DNA of 64,000 nt from Murinocardiopsis flavida (GTDB lineage Bacteria; Actinomycetota; Actinomycetes; Streptosporangiales; Streptosporangiaceae), in contig NZ_PYGA01000007.1 in the NCBI RefSeq assembly GCF_003014485.1, positions 186,001-250,000 on the forward strand. Reading direction: 5' to 3'. The notes under the pieces are model-generated. The model was given only the letters and a program-made list of their open reading frames with translations, was not told the DNA's origin and made no database searches. This document shows positions 29,053-38,418 of the stretch, in pieces; the stretch's first letter is position 1, and each line of letters opens with the position of its first letter. The position numbers and the translations under genes were made by a program.

Positions 29053-29066
<14 letters not shown>
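28857..29066 (+). CDS. Small HicB-like protein in the toxin-antitoxin locus
   Basis: 69-aa protein starting at GTG 28857 with CGGAGGG upstream, 17 bp after the toxin. The sequence YQAHAKRWKHEGELHIDGVGVTQAHRINEAEAMAREYVALDL has the strand-strand-helix pattern of partial HicB folds, without a DNA-binding tail and without a HicA partner. It overlaps the convergent SRPBCC gene by 14 bp. It may be a third component of the module or a solitary antitoxin-like protein. Confidence 0.65.
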
Positions 29067-29667
<601 letters not shown>

Positions 29668-29669
29668 GG

Positions 29670-30890
29670 CTACCCCCCGCCGACCGTCGCGGCCACGAAG
29701 TGGCCACGACCCGTTATCGTCACCGGTCCCTCAGCAGCGGTGGCGAAGGCCGACTCCCCTTGGCGCAGGGTGAGCGGCGCGCCGCCGGTGCAGCCGAGCT
29801 CGGCGCGGCCGCTGAGGGCGAGGACGACCCAGGGGACGCCGCCCGGCAGGACCGTCCGGACCGCTCCCGGGCCCATCACCGACAGCGCGAAGTCGTCGGC
29901 CTCGGGCCGGTACTCGCTGCGGCCGCCGACCGCGCGGCCCTGCGCGTAGGGGATGGGGAGCACCGAGAAGTCGACCACGTCGAGGAGTTCGGCGGGGTCG
30001 ACGTGCTTGCCCGTGAGTCCGGCCCGCAGCACGTTGTCGGAGCTCGCCATGACCTCCACCGCGGTGCCGCGCAGGTAGGCGTGGACGTTGCCGGCCGGCA
30101 GGAACAGCGCCTCGCCGGGGCGCAGGGTGATGCGGTTGAGCAGCAGCGCGGCGACGGCCCCCGGGTCGCCGGGGTAGCGGTCGGCGAGTTCGAGGACGGT
30201 GGCGGCGTGGGCGCCGGGTTCGGCCGCGCGTGCGGCGGGGACCCCGCGCCCCGCGGCGGCGCCGCCGGCGAGCCCGGCGACCAGTTCGGTGACGAGCGCT
30301 CCGCGGCGGGCGCCGGGGAGCGTGAGCAGCCGGGTCATCGCGGCGCGCAGCGCGGTGCCGGGCCCGGGGGCGGACAGGTCGGCGCGCAGGGTCGCGGCGA
30401 GTTCGCCCGGGATCCCGGCGAGCTCGGCCCGCGCCGCCGCGGGGGCGCGGAACCCGCACAGCGCCTCGAACGGCTCCAGGGCGAGCACCAGCTCCGGCTT
30501 GTGGAAGGGGTCGCGGTAGTTGCGGTGCGGCGCGTCGACCGGGATCCCGGCGGCGTCCTCCGCGGCGTAGCCCGCGCGGGCCCGCACGGCGTCGGGGTGG
30601 ACCTGCAAGGACAGCGGCTGCTCTGCCGCGAGCACCTTCAGCAGGAAGGGGAGGCGTTCGCCGAAGCGTGCGACGGCCCGCTCGCCGAGGACGCCCTTGG
30701 GGTCGGCGGAGATCACCTCGTCGAAGCCGACGGGACCGTCGTCGGTGCGCAGCATGCTGGGCGCGCCGGGGTGCGCGCCGAGCCACAGTTCGGCCTGCGG
30801 CCCTCCATCGGCGGGCACTCCGAGCAGGCGTGGGATGGCCGTCGTGGAACCCCACGCGTAGCGGCGCACCTCGTTGCTCAGCCTGCGCAT
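29670..30890 (-). CDS. manA: Mannose-6-phosphate isomerase, class I
   Basis: 406-aa zinc enzyme interconverting mannose 6-phosphate and fructose 6-phosphate. Family blocks are RYAWGSTTAIPRLLG at the start, AELWLGAHPGAPS, PFLLKVLAAEQPLSLQVHPD (zinc ligands Gln and His), RDPFHKPELVLALEPFEALCGFR (Glu and the conserved YxDxxHKPE-type motif), and PGEALFLPAGNVHAYLRGTAVEVMASSDNVLRAGLT (zinc His and active-site Arg). Start ATG 30890 (GGAG upstream) matches the family N-terminus; ATG 30938 with GGAGG is the alternative. It is divergent from the alpha-mannosidase gene, which makes a mannan or N-glycan use pathway likely. Confidence 0.93.
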   Translation of the reverse strand: MRRLSNEVRRYAWGSTTAIPRLLGVPADGGPQAELWLGAHPGAPSMLRTDDGPVGFDEVISADPKGVLGERAVARFGERLPFLLKVLAAEQPLSLQVHPDAVRARAGYAAEDAAGIPVDAPHRNYRDPFHKPELVLALEPFEALCGFRAPAAARAELAGIPGELAATLRADLSAPGPGTALRAAMTRLLTLPGARRGALVTELVAGLAGGAAAGRGVPAARAAEPGAHAATVLELADRYPGDPGAVAALLLNRITLRPGEALFLPAGNVHAYLRGTAVEVMASSDNVLRAGLTGKHVDPAELLDVVDFSVLPIPYAQGRAVGGRSEYRPEADDFALSVMGPGAVRTVLPGGVPWVVLALSGRAELGCTGGAPLTLRQGESAFATAAEGPVTITGRGHFVAATVGGG

Positions 30891-31246
30891 ACGCTCCGCT
30901 CGTCTCGTCCGGAGCACCGGGCTCGCCTGCTCGATCATCTCGTGCTCGCCTCCACTCGACACTCCCCCGTTCGGCTTACGGAAGTCTCTCGGGTCGCGTG
31001 CGGGGGCGCACCGGTGGTGTCCCCACGCCGACGGTAGTGCGAGCACTACCCGGCACACTCCACTGACCGGGCACTATCGACCCAATAGCAGCCGGACCAC
31101 CTCATTGTCCCCGCCTTCGCGGCCGACCCTGGTCATCCGGGTGCCCCGCGTGGCGCACCGAAGCCGCTTTATCTAAAGTCTTGACTAAGGCTCCGGTGAC
31201 TTGGGACGGTACCGGCAAGGACCCCCACGACGATTACGGAGTCTTG
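30891..31246. promoter_or_regulatory. Divergent manA / alpha-mannosidase regulatory region
   Basis: About 356 bp without a gene. It holds a perfect 18-bp palindrome, GGTAGTGCGAGCACTACC (31033-31050), and a smaller palindrome AGTCTTGACT (31177-31186) within an AT-rich patch, 60 bp before the mannosidase start. Both are plausible operators for sugar-responsive regulators. No regulator gene adjoins the region. Confidence 0.55.
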
Positions 31247-34200
31247 ATGCACGACGACCGCAAACTGGTGGAGGACCGGCTCGAGCGGGTTCTCAGTGAG
31301 CGCATTCGGCCCGCTGCGCACCGCTCCCCGGTTCCCCTGTCGGTCCGGCGCTGGGACGCGCCCGGCGAGCCGGTCCCGGTCGCCGAGGGCCTCGCAGCCG
31401 AGTACCGCCCGGCGCGGGTCGGCGAGGCGTGGGGACCTCCGTGGGCGACCACCTGGTTCGAGGTGTCCGGCCGGATCCCGCAGGAGTGGGCCGGGCAGGT
31501 CGTCGAGGCCGTCATCGACCTCGGCTTCGCCCCCGACCGCCCCGGGTTCTGCGCCGAGGGGCTCGTCTACCGCGCCGACGGCAGCGTCGTCAAAGGGCTG
31601 AACCCGCGCAACGCCTGGGTGCGCGTCGGCGCGCCCGCCCAGGGCGGCGAGGAGATCCTGCTCTACGTCGAGGCCGCCGCGAACCCGCTGATCCTGGACG
31701 CCAACGGCTTCCAGGCCACGGCCTTGGGCGAGCGCGAAACAGCGGGCGACGAGCCGCTGTACGCCCTGACCCGGCTCGAACTCGCCGTCTTCGACGAGAC
31801 CGTCTGGGGGCTCGCCCTCGACCTCGACGTCCTGGGTGAGCTGATGCGGGAGCTGCCGGCGGAGTCGCCGCGCCGCTGGGAGATCCTGCGCGCCGTCGAG
31901 CGCGCCCTGGACGCCGTCGACCTGCACGACGTCAACGGGTCCGCCGCCGCCGCGCGTGCGGAGCTCGCCCCGGCGCTGGCAGCCCCGGCGCACGCCAGCG
32001 CCCACCAACTCTCCGCCATCGGGCACGCCCACATCGACTCGGCCTGGCTGTGGCCGCTGCGCGAGACGATCCGCAAGGTCGCGCGCACCGCGTCCAACGT
32101 CACCGCGCTGATGGACGACGACCCCGGCTTCCTGTTCGCGATGAGCCAGGCCCAGCAGCTCGAATGGCTCAAGGACCACCGGCCCGAGGTGTTCGCCCGC
32201 GTCAAGGAGAAGGCCGCCACCGGCCAGTTCATCCCGGTGGGCGGCATGTGGGTGGAGTCCGACACCAACATGCCGGGCGGCGAGGCGCTTGCGCGGCAGT
32301 TCGTGTACGGCAAGCGATTCTTCCGCGAGGAGCTGGGCATCGACACCCGCGAGGTGTGGCTGCCCGACTCGTTCGGCTACTCCGCCGCCCTGCCGCAGCT
32401 CATCGCACTGTCGGGGTCGGAGTACTTCCTCACCCAGAAGATCTCCTGGAGCCAGACCAACACCTTCCCGCACCACACGTTCCGGTGGGAGGGCCTCGAC
32501 GGCACCCGGGTGTTCACGCACTTCCCGCCGATCGACACCTACAACGCCGAGCTGACGGGCGCCGAACTGGGCCACGCGGTGCGCAACTACCGGGAGAAGG
32601 GCCGGGCGACGCGCTCCATGGTCCCGTTCGGCCACGGCGACGGCGGCGGCGGGCCCACCCGCGAGATGCTGGCCCGCGCCGAGCGCCTGGCCGACCTCGA
32701 GGGCTCGCCCCGAGTCGCAATCGAGCGGCCCGACGAGTTCTTCGCCAAGGCGGCCGCCGAGTACCCCGACGCCCCGGTGTGGTGGGGCGAGCTGTACCTG
32801 GAGTTCCACCGCGGCACCTACACCAGCCAGGCAAAGACCAAGCAGGGGAACCGGCGCAGCGAGCACCTGCTGCGCGAGGCCGAGCTGTGGGCGGCGACCG
32901 CGGCGGTGCGCACCGGCTTCGACTACCCGCACGACCGGCTCGACACCATCTGGAAGGCGGTGCTGCTCAACCAGTTCCACGACATCCTGCCCGGCTCCTC
33001 CATCGCGTGGGTGCACCGGGAGGCGGCCGACACCTATGCCGCGCTGGCCGTGGAGCTGGAGGAGATCATCGCGGCGGCGCAGCACGCGCTCGCCGGCGGC
33101 GGACCCGGCACCGTGGTGTTCAACGCCGCGCCGCACGGGCGCGGCGGGGTCCCCGCGCTCGGCGCGACCGCGCGCCCCGCGCAGGACGGCGGCGACGTCG
33201 CCGCGGCGGCCGACGGCGGCGGCTTCGTCCTCGACAACGGGCTGCTGCGCATCCGCGTCGACGAGCGGGGCCTGGTCACCTCGGCCTTCGACATCGCCGC
33301 CGACCGCGAGGCGCTGGCGCCGGGCGCGATGGGCAACCTGTTGCAGATCCACCCCGACCTGCCCAACGCCTGGGACGCCTGGGACGTCGACTCCTTCTAC
33401 CGCAACCGGGTCACCGACCTGGTGGACGCCGAGGACGTCGCCCTCACCGAGAAGGGCGCCGACGCCGCCGCGGTCACCGTGGTGCGCGCCTTCGGCGCCT
33501 CGCGGGTGACCCAGGTGCTGCGGCTGCGCCGTGGCGCCGCGGTGCTCGACATCGACACCGAAGCCGACTGGCACGAGCGCGAGACCTTCCTCAAGGCGGC
33601 GTTCCCGCTGGACGTGCGCGCGGAGTCCGCCGCGTCGGAGATCCAGTTCGGGCACGTCCACCGGCCGACGCACACCAACACCTCCTGGGACGCCGCCAAG
33701 TTCGAGACCTGCGCGCACCGCTGGGTGCAGGTGGCGGAGCCGGGGTACGGCCACGCCGTCGTCAACGACTCCACCTACGGCCACGACGTCACCCGTGACG
33801 TACGCCCCGACGGCGGCACGACAACGACCGTGCGGCTGTCGCTGCTGCGCGCGCCGCGCTTCCCCGACCCGGAGACCGACCAGGGCCTGCACCGGCTGCG
33901 CTACGCGCTGGCGCCGGGCGCGGCGGTGTCCGACGCGGTTCGGGAGGGCTACCGGATCAACCTCGCCCAGCGCGAGGCGCCGGGCAGCGCCGAGGTCGCC
34001 CCGCTGGTCGCCGTCGAGGGCGACGGCGTGGTGGTGGAGTCGGTGAAGCTCGCCGACGACCGCAGCGGCGACGTCGTCGTGCGGCTGTACGAGGCGCACG
34101 GCGCGCGGGCCGTCGGCCGCGTCGCCGCGGGGTTCGCCTCCGGTGCGGCCACGGCGGTCGACCTGCTGGAGGACGCGCTCGAAGAGGGGCCGGAGCTGCG

Positions 34201-34276
34201 CACCGAGGACGGGGCGACCGTCGTCGCGCTGCGCCCGTTCCAGATCGTGACGCTGCGGCTGCCCCGGGCCGAGTAG
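31247..34276 (+). CDS. Alpha-mannosidase, glycoside hydrolase family 38
   Basis: 1009-aa cytoplasmic-type GH38 enzyme that removes alpha-linked mannose with retention. The catalytic domain begins SAIGHAHIDSAWLWPLRETIRK (zinc ligands His and Asp). The nucleophile Asp lies in REVWLPDSFGYSAALPQL, and HFPPIDTYN and MVPFGHGDGGGGPT shape the site. The middle three-helix region and C-terminal beta domains follow (VVFNAAPHGRGGVPALG, FGHVHRPTHTNTSWDAAKFE, WVQVAEPGYGHAVVNDSTYGHD). ATG 31247 has GGAG at good spacing and was chosen over the upstream ATG 31181. There is no signal peptide. With manA it can feed free mannose units to glycolysis once phosphorylated. Confidence 0.94.
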   Translation: MHDDRKLVEDRLERVLSERIRPAAHRSPVPLSVRRWDAPGEPVPVAEGLAAEYRPARVGEAWGPPWATTWFEVSGRIPQEWAGQVVEAVIDLGFAPDRPGFCAEGLVYRADGSVVKGLNPRNAWVRVGAPAQGGEEILLYVEAAANPLILDANGFQATALGERETAGDEPLYALTRLELAVFDETVWGLALDLDVLGELMRELPAESPRRWEILRAVERALDAVDLHDVNGSAAAARAELAPALAAPAHASAHQLSAIGHAHIDSAWLWPLRETIRKVARTASNVTALMDDDPGFLFAMSQAQQLEWLKDHRPEVFARVKEKAATGQFIPVGGMWVESDTNMPGGEALARQFVYGKRFFREELGIDTREVWLPDSFGYSAALPQLIALSGSEYFLTQKISWSQTNTFPHHTFRWEGLDGTRVFTHFPPIDTYNAELTGAELGHAVRNYREKGRATRSMVPFGHGDGGGGPTREMLARAERLADLEGSPRVAIERPDEFFAKAAAEYPDAPVWWGELYLEFHRGTYTSQAKTKQGNRRSEHLLREAELWAATAAVRTGFDYPHDRLDTIWKAVLLNQFHDILPGSSIAWVHREAADTYAALAVELEEIIAAAQHALAGGGPGTVVFNAAPHGRGGVPALGATARPAQDGGDVAAAADGGGFVLDNGLLRIRVDERGLVTSAFDIAADREALAPGAMGNLLQIHPDLPNAWDAWDVDSFYRNRVTDLVDAEDVALTEKGADAAAVTVVRAFGASRVTQVLRLRRGAAVLDIDTEADWHERETFLKAAFPLDVRAESAASEIQFGHVHRPTHTNTSWDAAKFETCAHRWVQVAEPGYGHAVVNDSTYGHDVTRDVRPDGGTTTTVRLSLLRAPRFPDPETDQGLHRLRYALAPGAAVSDAVREGYRINLAQREAPGSAEVAPLVAVEGDGVVVESVKLADDRSGDVVVRLYEAHGARAVGRVAAGFASGAATAVDLLEDALEEGPELRTEDGATVVALRPFQIVTLRLPRAE

Positions 34277-34290
34277 CGCCACTGTCCCAC

Positions 34291-34328
34291 CCGGGACCCG
34301 GCACCGGACGTCCGGTGCCGGGTCCCGG
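34291..34328 (+). terminator. Terminator after the alpha-mannosidase gene
   Basis: A perfect 38-bp palindrome centred on ACGT (arms of up to 18 bp starting CCGGGACCCGGCACCGGA) lies 15 bp after the stop and is followed by CGTTTTCC. It is a strong intrinsic-type terminator in a region of 163 bp before the iron box. Confidence 0.8.
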
Positions 34329-34439
34329 CGTTTTCCCGAGCGTGGTGCCGGGGCCGCCCCGGGCCGGACGGCGGCGCCGCCCGGCCCGGCCCCATGACCC
34401 CCAGGCCGGGTGGCGGCGTTTCCGGATGCCCCCGTACAT

Positions 34440-34458
34440 TTAGGTTAGGCATTCCTAA
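34440..34458 (+). promoter_or_regulatory. IdeR/DmdR-type iron box
   Basis: TTAGGTTAGGCATTCCTAA matches the actinobacterial iron-box consensus TTAGGTTAGGCTAACCTAA in 16 of 19 positions. It lies 26 bp before the ATG of the siderophore-binding lipoprotein, so that gene should be repressed by the iron-loaded regulator. Confidence 0.9.
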
Positions 34459-34483
34459 AGTGCGAACAACTGGAGAACCACCC

Positions 34484-35476
34484 ATGGCCCCCTTCCGCCC
34501 CTCCACGCCTCTGCGCCGGTCCACCGCGGCGGTCCTCTGTGCCGGCGCCCTCCTCACCGCCGCGGCGTGCGGCGGCGGGGCCGCGGAGGGCGGCGCGGAC
34601 GCCGCGATCTCCGTGCAGCACTCGCTGGGCACCGTGCGGCTCGACGCCCCGCCCAAGCGGGTGGTCAGCCTCAGCGTCATCGACACCGACCTCGCGCTCT
34701 CCGTCGGCGTCACCCCGGTGGCGGTGGAGGCGTTCTGGGGCGCCTCCTCCGGCATCGCGCCCTGGCAGGAGGACGCGCTCGCCGACTCCGATGTCACCGT
34801 CATCAAGCCCGACGGCGACGGCGCGATCCCCATCGAGCAGGTCGCCAACGCGCGCCCCGACCTCATCCTGGCCGGTGGCCTCCACACGGTCGCCGACCAG
34901 TACGACCGCCTCGCGGAGATCGCCCCCACTCTCGGCCCGGTCACGGCGGCCAACGCCGACACCTGGCAGCAGTCCGCGAAATCGGCCGGCGCGGCGCTCG
35001 GCCGCTCCGACGAGGCCGCCGAGGTCGTCGCCGACCTGGAGGAGCGCATCAACGGCACCGCGGCGGAGCACCCCGAGTTCAAGGGCAAGGAGTACAGCTT
35101 CAGCCAGGCCGGGCGCCCCGGCGTCCTCGACACCATGCGCACCGAGGACGACGTCACCGCGCACTTCTTCGCCGACCTGGGGCTGCGGATGTCCGACACG
35201 GCCCTGGGGCTGGAGGGCGAGGAGTTCGTCGCCGACGTCAGCTACGAGGCCGTCGAGGCCATCGACGCCGACTTGGTGCTCGTGCACTACTCGGTGCCGA
35301 AGCTGCGCAAGGGGCTGGAGGACGGCCCGGTGTTCAAGCGCCTCACGGCGGTCGAGGACGGCGGCTACGTCGCGTTGAGCAACGACGACTTCGCCCCGGT
35401 GCGCTCCTCCACCGTCCTCAGCATCCCCGAGGCCCTCGACCTCCTGGTCCCCCGCCTGGAGAAGGCTCTCGGCTGA
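34484..35476 (+). CDS. Iron-siderophore ABC transporter substrate-binding lipoprotein
   Basis: 330-aa class III (FecB/BtuF-type) binding protein. The signal peptide ends in TAAACGGGAA with the lipobox Cys near residue 27. The mature part shows VQHSLGTVRLDAPPKRVVSLSVIDTDLALSVGV, IPIEQVANARPDLILAGG, a single long helix linker, and VADVSYEAVEAIDADLVLVHY. ATG 34484 follows GGAGAACCACCC. The permease and ATPase genes are absent, so it must work with a transporter encoded elsewhere or in trans. The iron box directly upstream supports a role in ferric-siderophore uptake. Confidence 0.93.
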   Translation: MAPFRPSTPLRRSTAAVLCAGALLTAAACGGGAAEGGADAAISVQHSLGTVRLDAPPKRVVSLSVIDTDLALSVGVTPVAVEAFWGASSGIAPWQEDALADSDVTVIKPDGDGAIPIEQVANARPDLILAGGLHTVADQYDRLAEIAPTLGPVTAANADTWQQSAKSAGAALGRSDEAAEVVADLEERINGTAAEHPEFKGKEYSFSQAGRPGVLDTMRTEDDVTAHFFADLGLRMSDTALGLEGEEFVADVSYEAVEAIDADLVLVHYSVPKLRKGLEDGPVFKRLTAVEDGGYVALSNDDFAPVRSSTVLSIPEALDLLVPRLEKALG

Positions 35477-35561
35477 ACCGAGGCACCGCGCTCCGCGGAT
35501 CGGCGGGACGCACAGCACTCCGTGGATCGGCGGGAGTGACCCGGGACACGATCGCCGCAAA

Positions 35562-35572
35562 TCGTATTACCA
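35562..35572 (-). promoter_or_regulatory. FadR-type GntR operator upstream of gntP
   Basis: On the minus strand TGGTAATACGA fits the FadR-subfamily consensus t.GTa.tAC.a at every specified position. It lies 79 bp before gntP. A near-identical word precedes gntK, so the GntR-type repressor gene between them probably controls both. Confidence 0.7.
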
Positions 35573-35650
35573 TTGCGGCCATGTGTTCGGGGTGCAGACC
35601 GCCCGTGTCGGCCTCCGCCCCCCGTCGGCCACGTTCTACCGGAGGCACGT

Positions 35651-37027
35651 GTGGAGACCATCGAACCCGTCTACGCCACAGGGCCGCTGCTGCTCATCGC
35701 AGCGGCGTCCGTCGCATTACTGCTGTTCCTGGTGATGAAGGTGCGCCTGCACGCCTTCGTCGCGCTCGTCCTGGTGAGCCTGCTCGTCGCGCTGGCGACC
35801 CGGATCCCGCTCGCCGACATCATGCCCACGCTGCTCGAGGGGTTCGGCAGCACACTCGCGAGCGTCGCGCTGCTCGTCGGCCTTGGTGTGATGATCGGCC
35901 GGCTGCTGGAGGTCACCGGCGGCGCCGCCGTCCTCGCCAACGCCCTGATCGGCCTCTTCGGCGAGAAGCGGGCGCCACTGGCCCTCGGCGTCGCCTCCCT
36001 GCTCTTCGGCTTCCCGATCTTCTTCGACGCCGGGTTCATCGTGATGCTGCCCGTCATCTTCGGCGTGGCCCGCAGGCTCGGCGGATCGGTGCTGACCTAC
36101 GCGCTGCCCGCAGCGGGCGCCTTCGCCGTCATGCACGGCTTCGTGCCGCCGCACCCCGGCCCCGTGACGGCGGCCGACCTCATCGGCGCGAACATGGGTC
36201 TGACGGTGGTCGTCGGCACCCTGCTCGCCATCCCCACCTGGTACGTCGCCGGCTACCTCTACGGCCTCTACGCGGGGCGGCGCTTCAGCATCCCCGTCCC
36301 CGACGACTTCACCGCCGACGGCGAGCTCAAGTACGAGCACCCCCCGCACGTCGGCACCGTGCTCGGCGTGCTGCTGCTGCCGATGGTGCTGATCTTCTGC
36401 AACACGGGCGTCGACACGCTCATCAAGGCGGGCGTCGCCCCCGAGGGCGCCCTCTGGGCCGACATCCTGCTGCTCATCGGGCAGACCCCCGTCGCACTGC
36501 TGATCACCGCGCTCGTGGCGATGGTCGTCCTCGGCCGCGGCCGGCACCCGCGGGAGCGGGTGGAGGAGATCGTCAACGACGCGCTGGGGCCGGTGTGCGC
36601 CATCATCCTCATCACCGGCGCGGGCGGCATGTTCGGCGGCGTGCTCCGCGCCAGTGGCATCGGCACGGCGCTCGCGACCAGCCTGGAGTCCACCGGGCTG
36701 CCGGTGATCGTCGCGGCGTTCGTGATCGCGCTGGCGCTGCGCGTCGCCCAGGGATCGGCGACCGTCGCGCTGACCACGACCGCCGCGCTGGTCGCCCCGA
36801 CGATCGAGGCGACGTCGGGCCTGTCGGGCATCGACCTCGCGCTGATCGTCGTCGCGATCGGCTGCGGCTCCACCGCGCTGTCCCACGTGAACGACTCGGG
36901 GTTCTGGCTGGTGGGCCGGTTCCTCGGCATGGACACGAAGACCACGCTGAAGACGTGGACGGTCATGGAGACCCTGATCGGCGTGATCGGGTTCGTGCTG
37001 GCGTTCGCGCTCAGCCTCGTCCTCTAG
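35651..37027 (+). CDS. gntP: Gluconate:H+ symporter, GntP family
   Basis: 458-aa membrane permease of the GntP family with about 12 to 14 hydrophobic segments. Family landmarks are GFGSTLASVALLVGLGVMIGRLLEVTGGA, FGFPIFFDAGFIVMLPVIFG, HGFVPPHPGPVTAA, LITGAGGMFGGVLRASGIG, RVAQGSATVALTTTAALV and STALSHVNDSGFWLVGRFLGM. GTG 35651 has GGAGG 10 nt upstream and was preferred to longer frames. The adjacent kinase and repressor indicate gluconate as substrate. The 174 bp before it hold the operator at 35562-35572 and two 18-bp direct repeats (35491 and 35518). Confidence 0.95.
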   Translation: METIEPVYATGPLLLIAAASVALLLFLVMKVRLHAFVALVLVSLLVALATRIPLADIMPTLLEGFGSTLASVALLVGLGVMIGRLLEVTGGAAVLANALIGLFGEKRAPLALGVASLLFGFPIFFDAGFIVMLPVIFGVARRLGGSVLTYALPAAGAFAVMHGFVPPHPGPVTAADLIGANMGLTVVVGTLLAIPTWYVAGYLYGLYAGRRFSIPVPDDFTADGELKYEHPPHVGTVLGVLLLPMVLIFCNTGVDTLIKAGVAPEGALWADILLLIGQTPVALLITALVAMVVLGRGRHPRERVEEIVNDALGPVCAIILITGAGGMFGGVLRASGIGTALATSLESTGLPVIVAAFVIALALRVAQGSATVALTTTAALVAPTIEATSGLSGIDLALIVVAIGCGSTALSHVNDSGFWLVGRFLGMDTKTTLKTWTVMETLIGVIGFVLAFALSLVL

Positions 37028-37059
37028 GCCGGGCGCTCCACCGGCGCCCCGCCGCACGG

Positions 37060-37785
37060 CTACGGTCCGGTCCCGGCGTAGGCGTCCAGGCCGTCCAGCG
37101 CCTCGACGACCTCGGTCACGATGGCGCGCATGGCCGCGTCGGCCACCGACGGCAGTCCGCTGTCGATGGCCGACGCGACATGGGCGTGCAGCCGCAGGGC
37201 CTCCGGACGGGGGTGGTCCGGCATCAGGTCGTGGGCGGTGCGCCCCCGAAGGACCTCGGCGACCACGTCGGACAGCCCGGCGAACATCTCGTTGCCGGAC
37301 AGCTCCAGGATCATGCGGTGGAACTCGATGTCGAGCCGGAGGAACGAGTCGAGGTCGCCGGCCTCGCCGAACGCCGCCATCCGGCGGTTCAGGTCGGTGA
37401 GCCGCGCCCGCTGCGGCGCCGTCGCGCGCTGCGCCGCGGCGGCGGCCGCAACCGGCTCGACCGCGGCGCGCAGCCCCGTCAGCGAGCGCAGTTGGTCCAT
37501 CCGGTCGGGTCCGGCCAGGCGCCAGCGGATGAGCTGCGGGTCGAAGACGCTCCATTCCTCCCGCGGCAGCACCCGCACCCCGGTGCGGGGCCGGCTCACC
37601 ACGAGCCGCATCGATTCGAGGACCCGGACGGCCTCGCGCGCGACCGTGCGGGACACCCCGTAGTCGCGCTCCAGCCGGTCGAGGGTGAACACGTGGCCCG
37701 CCGCGTACGCGCCCGCCGCTATCGAGGGGCCCAACTCCGCGAGCACGCGGTTGTGCAGGGTCACCGGATCGGCGCTGGGGCTCAT
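37060..37785 (-). CDS. gntR: GntR/FadR-family transcriptional regulator (gluconate repressor)
   Basis: 241-aa FCD-type GntR regulator. The N-terminal winged helix reads LGPSIAAGAYAAGHVFTLDRLERDYGVSRTVAREAVRVLESMRLV. The C-terminal all-helical FCD domain carries metal/ligand residues (LRSLTGLRAAVEPVAAAAA, DSFLRLDIEFHRMILELSGNEMF, HAHVASAI). ATG 37785 has GGAG upstream. It is convergent with gntP and divergent from gntK. Matching operator words before gntP and gntK point to it as their repressor, relieved by gluconate or 6-phosphogluconate. Confidence 0.92.
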   Translation of the reverse strand: MSPSADPVTLHNRVLAELGPSIAAGAYAAGHVFTLDRLERDYGVSRTVAREAVRVLESMRLVVSRPRTGVRVLPREEWSVFDPQLIRWRLAGPDRMDQLRSLTGLRAAVEPVAAAAAAQRATAPQRARLTDLNRRMAAFGEAGDLDSFLRLDIEFHRMILELSGNEMFAGLSDVVAEVLRGRTAHDLMPDHPRPEALRLHAHVASAIDSGLPSVADAAMRAIVTEVVEALDGLDAYAGTGP

Positions 37786-37840
37786 GGGTCTCCACAGGTC
37801 GTCGGCCGGCGCGCGGTCCGACCGTGACGCGCCGACACAT

Positions 37841-37851
37841 TGGTCATACGA
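37841..37851 (+). promoter_or_regulatory. FadR-type GntR operator between gntR and gntK
   Basis: TGGTCATACGA matches t.GTa.tAC.a with one deviation and shares TGGT-ATACGA with the gntP site. It lies 45 bp before gntK and 56 bp before gntR on the other strand, so it could control both and provide autoregulation. Confidence 0.7.
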
Positions 37852-37895
37852 TTCAGAATATCGGGGGTCTCACGGCCACCGCGGGAGGACGGGAA

Positions 37896-38408
37896 ATGCA
37901 CTTCGTGTTCATGGGTGTCTCGGGCAGCGGCAAGAGCACCGTGGCCGTGGCGGTCGCGCGCCGCCTCGGGCTGCCGTTGGCCGAGGCCGACGCCTTCCAC
38001 CCGCCGGCCAACATCGCGAAGATGTCGGCCGGCGTCCCCCTCACCGACACCGACCGCGAACCCTGGCTGCGCGCGCTCGCCGAGTGGATCGCCGAGCGCG
38101 AGCGCGCCGGCGAGCACTCGGCCATGGCGTGCTCGGCGCTGCGCCGCGACTACCGCGACATCCTGCGCAGCGGGGCGCCCGACGTCAGGTTCGTCCACCT
38201 GGACGGCGGCGTCGACCTCATCGCGGCCCGGCTGCGCGAGCGGTCCGGGCACTTCATGCCGGCCGGCCTGCTCGCTTCGCAGGCGGCGACCCTCGAACCG
38301 CTCGCGCCCGACGAGCCCGGCACGGTCCTCGACATCGGCGCGTCCCCCGAGGAGCTGATCGGGCGCGCCGAGGCGGAACTCGCCGCGGCGCTGCGCGAGC
38401 GGGAGTGA
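37896..38408 (+). CDS. gntK: Gluconokinase
   Basis: 170-aa ATP-dependent gluconate kinase making 6-phosphogluconate. The P-loop is FMGVSGSGKSTVAVAVA (residues 4-20), followed by EADAFHPPANIAKMSAGVPLTDTDREPWL and CSALRRDYRDILR, the standard short GntK layout. ATG 37896 has GGGAGG 8 nt upstream. It abuts the convergent IclR gene by 10 bp. Together with gntP it forms a complete uptake-and-entry route into the pentose phosphate or Entner-Doudoroff pathway. Confidence 0.95.
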   Translation: MHFVFMGVSGSGKSTVAVAVARRLGLPLAEADAFHPPANIAKMSAGVPLTDTDREPWLRALAEWIAERERAGEHSAMACSALRRDYRDILRSGAPDVRFVHLDGGVDLIAARLRERSGHFMPAGLLASQAATLEPLAPDEPGTVLDIGASPEELIGRAEAELAAALRERE

Positions 38409-38418
38409 CGCCGGCCGG

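Noticed and set aside
35491-35535. Two 18-bp direct repeats (CTCCGYGGATCGGCGGGA) 27 bp apart before gntP
   Set aside because: Two copies with one mismatch in GC-rich DNA, not overlapping the operator. Too little to call an element.
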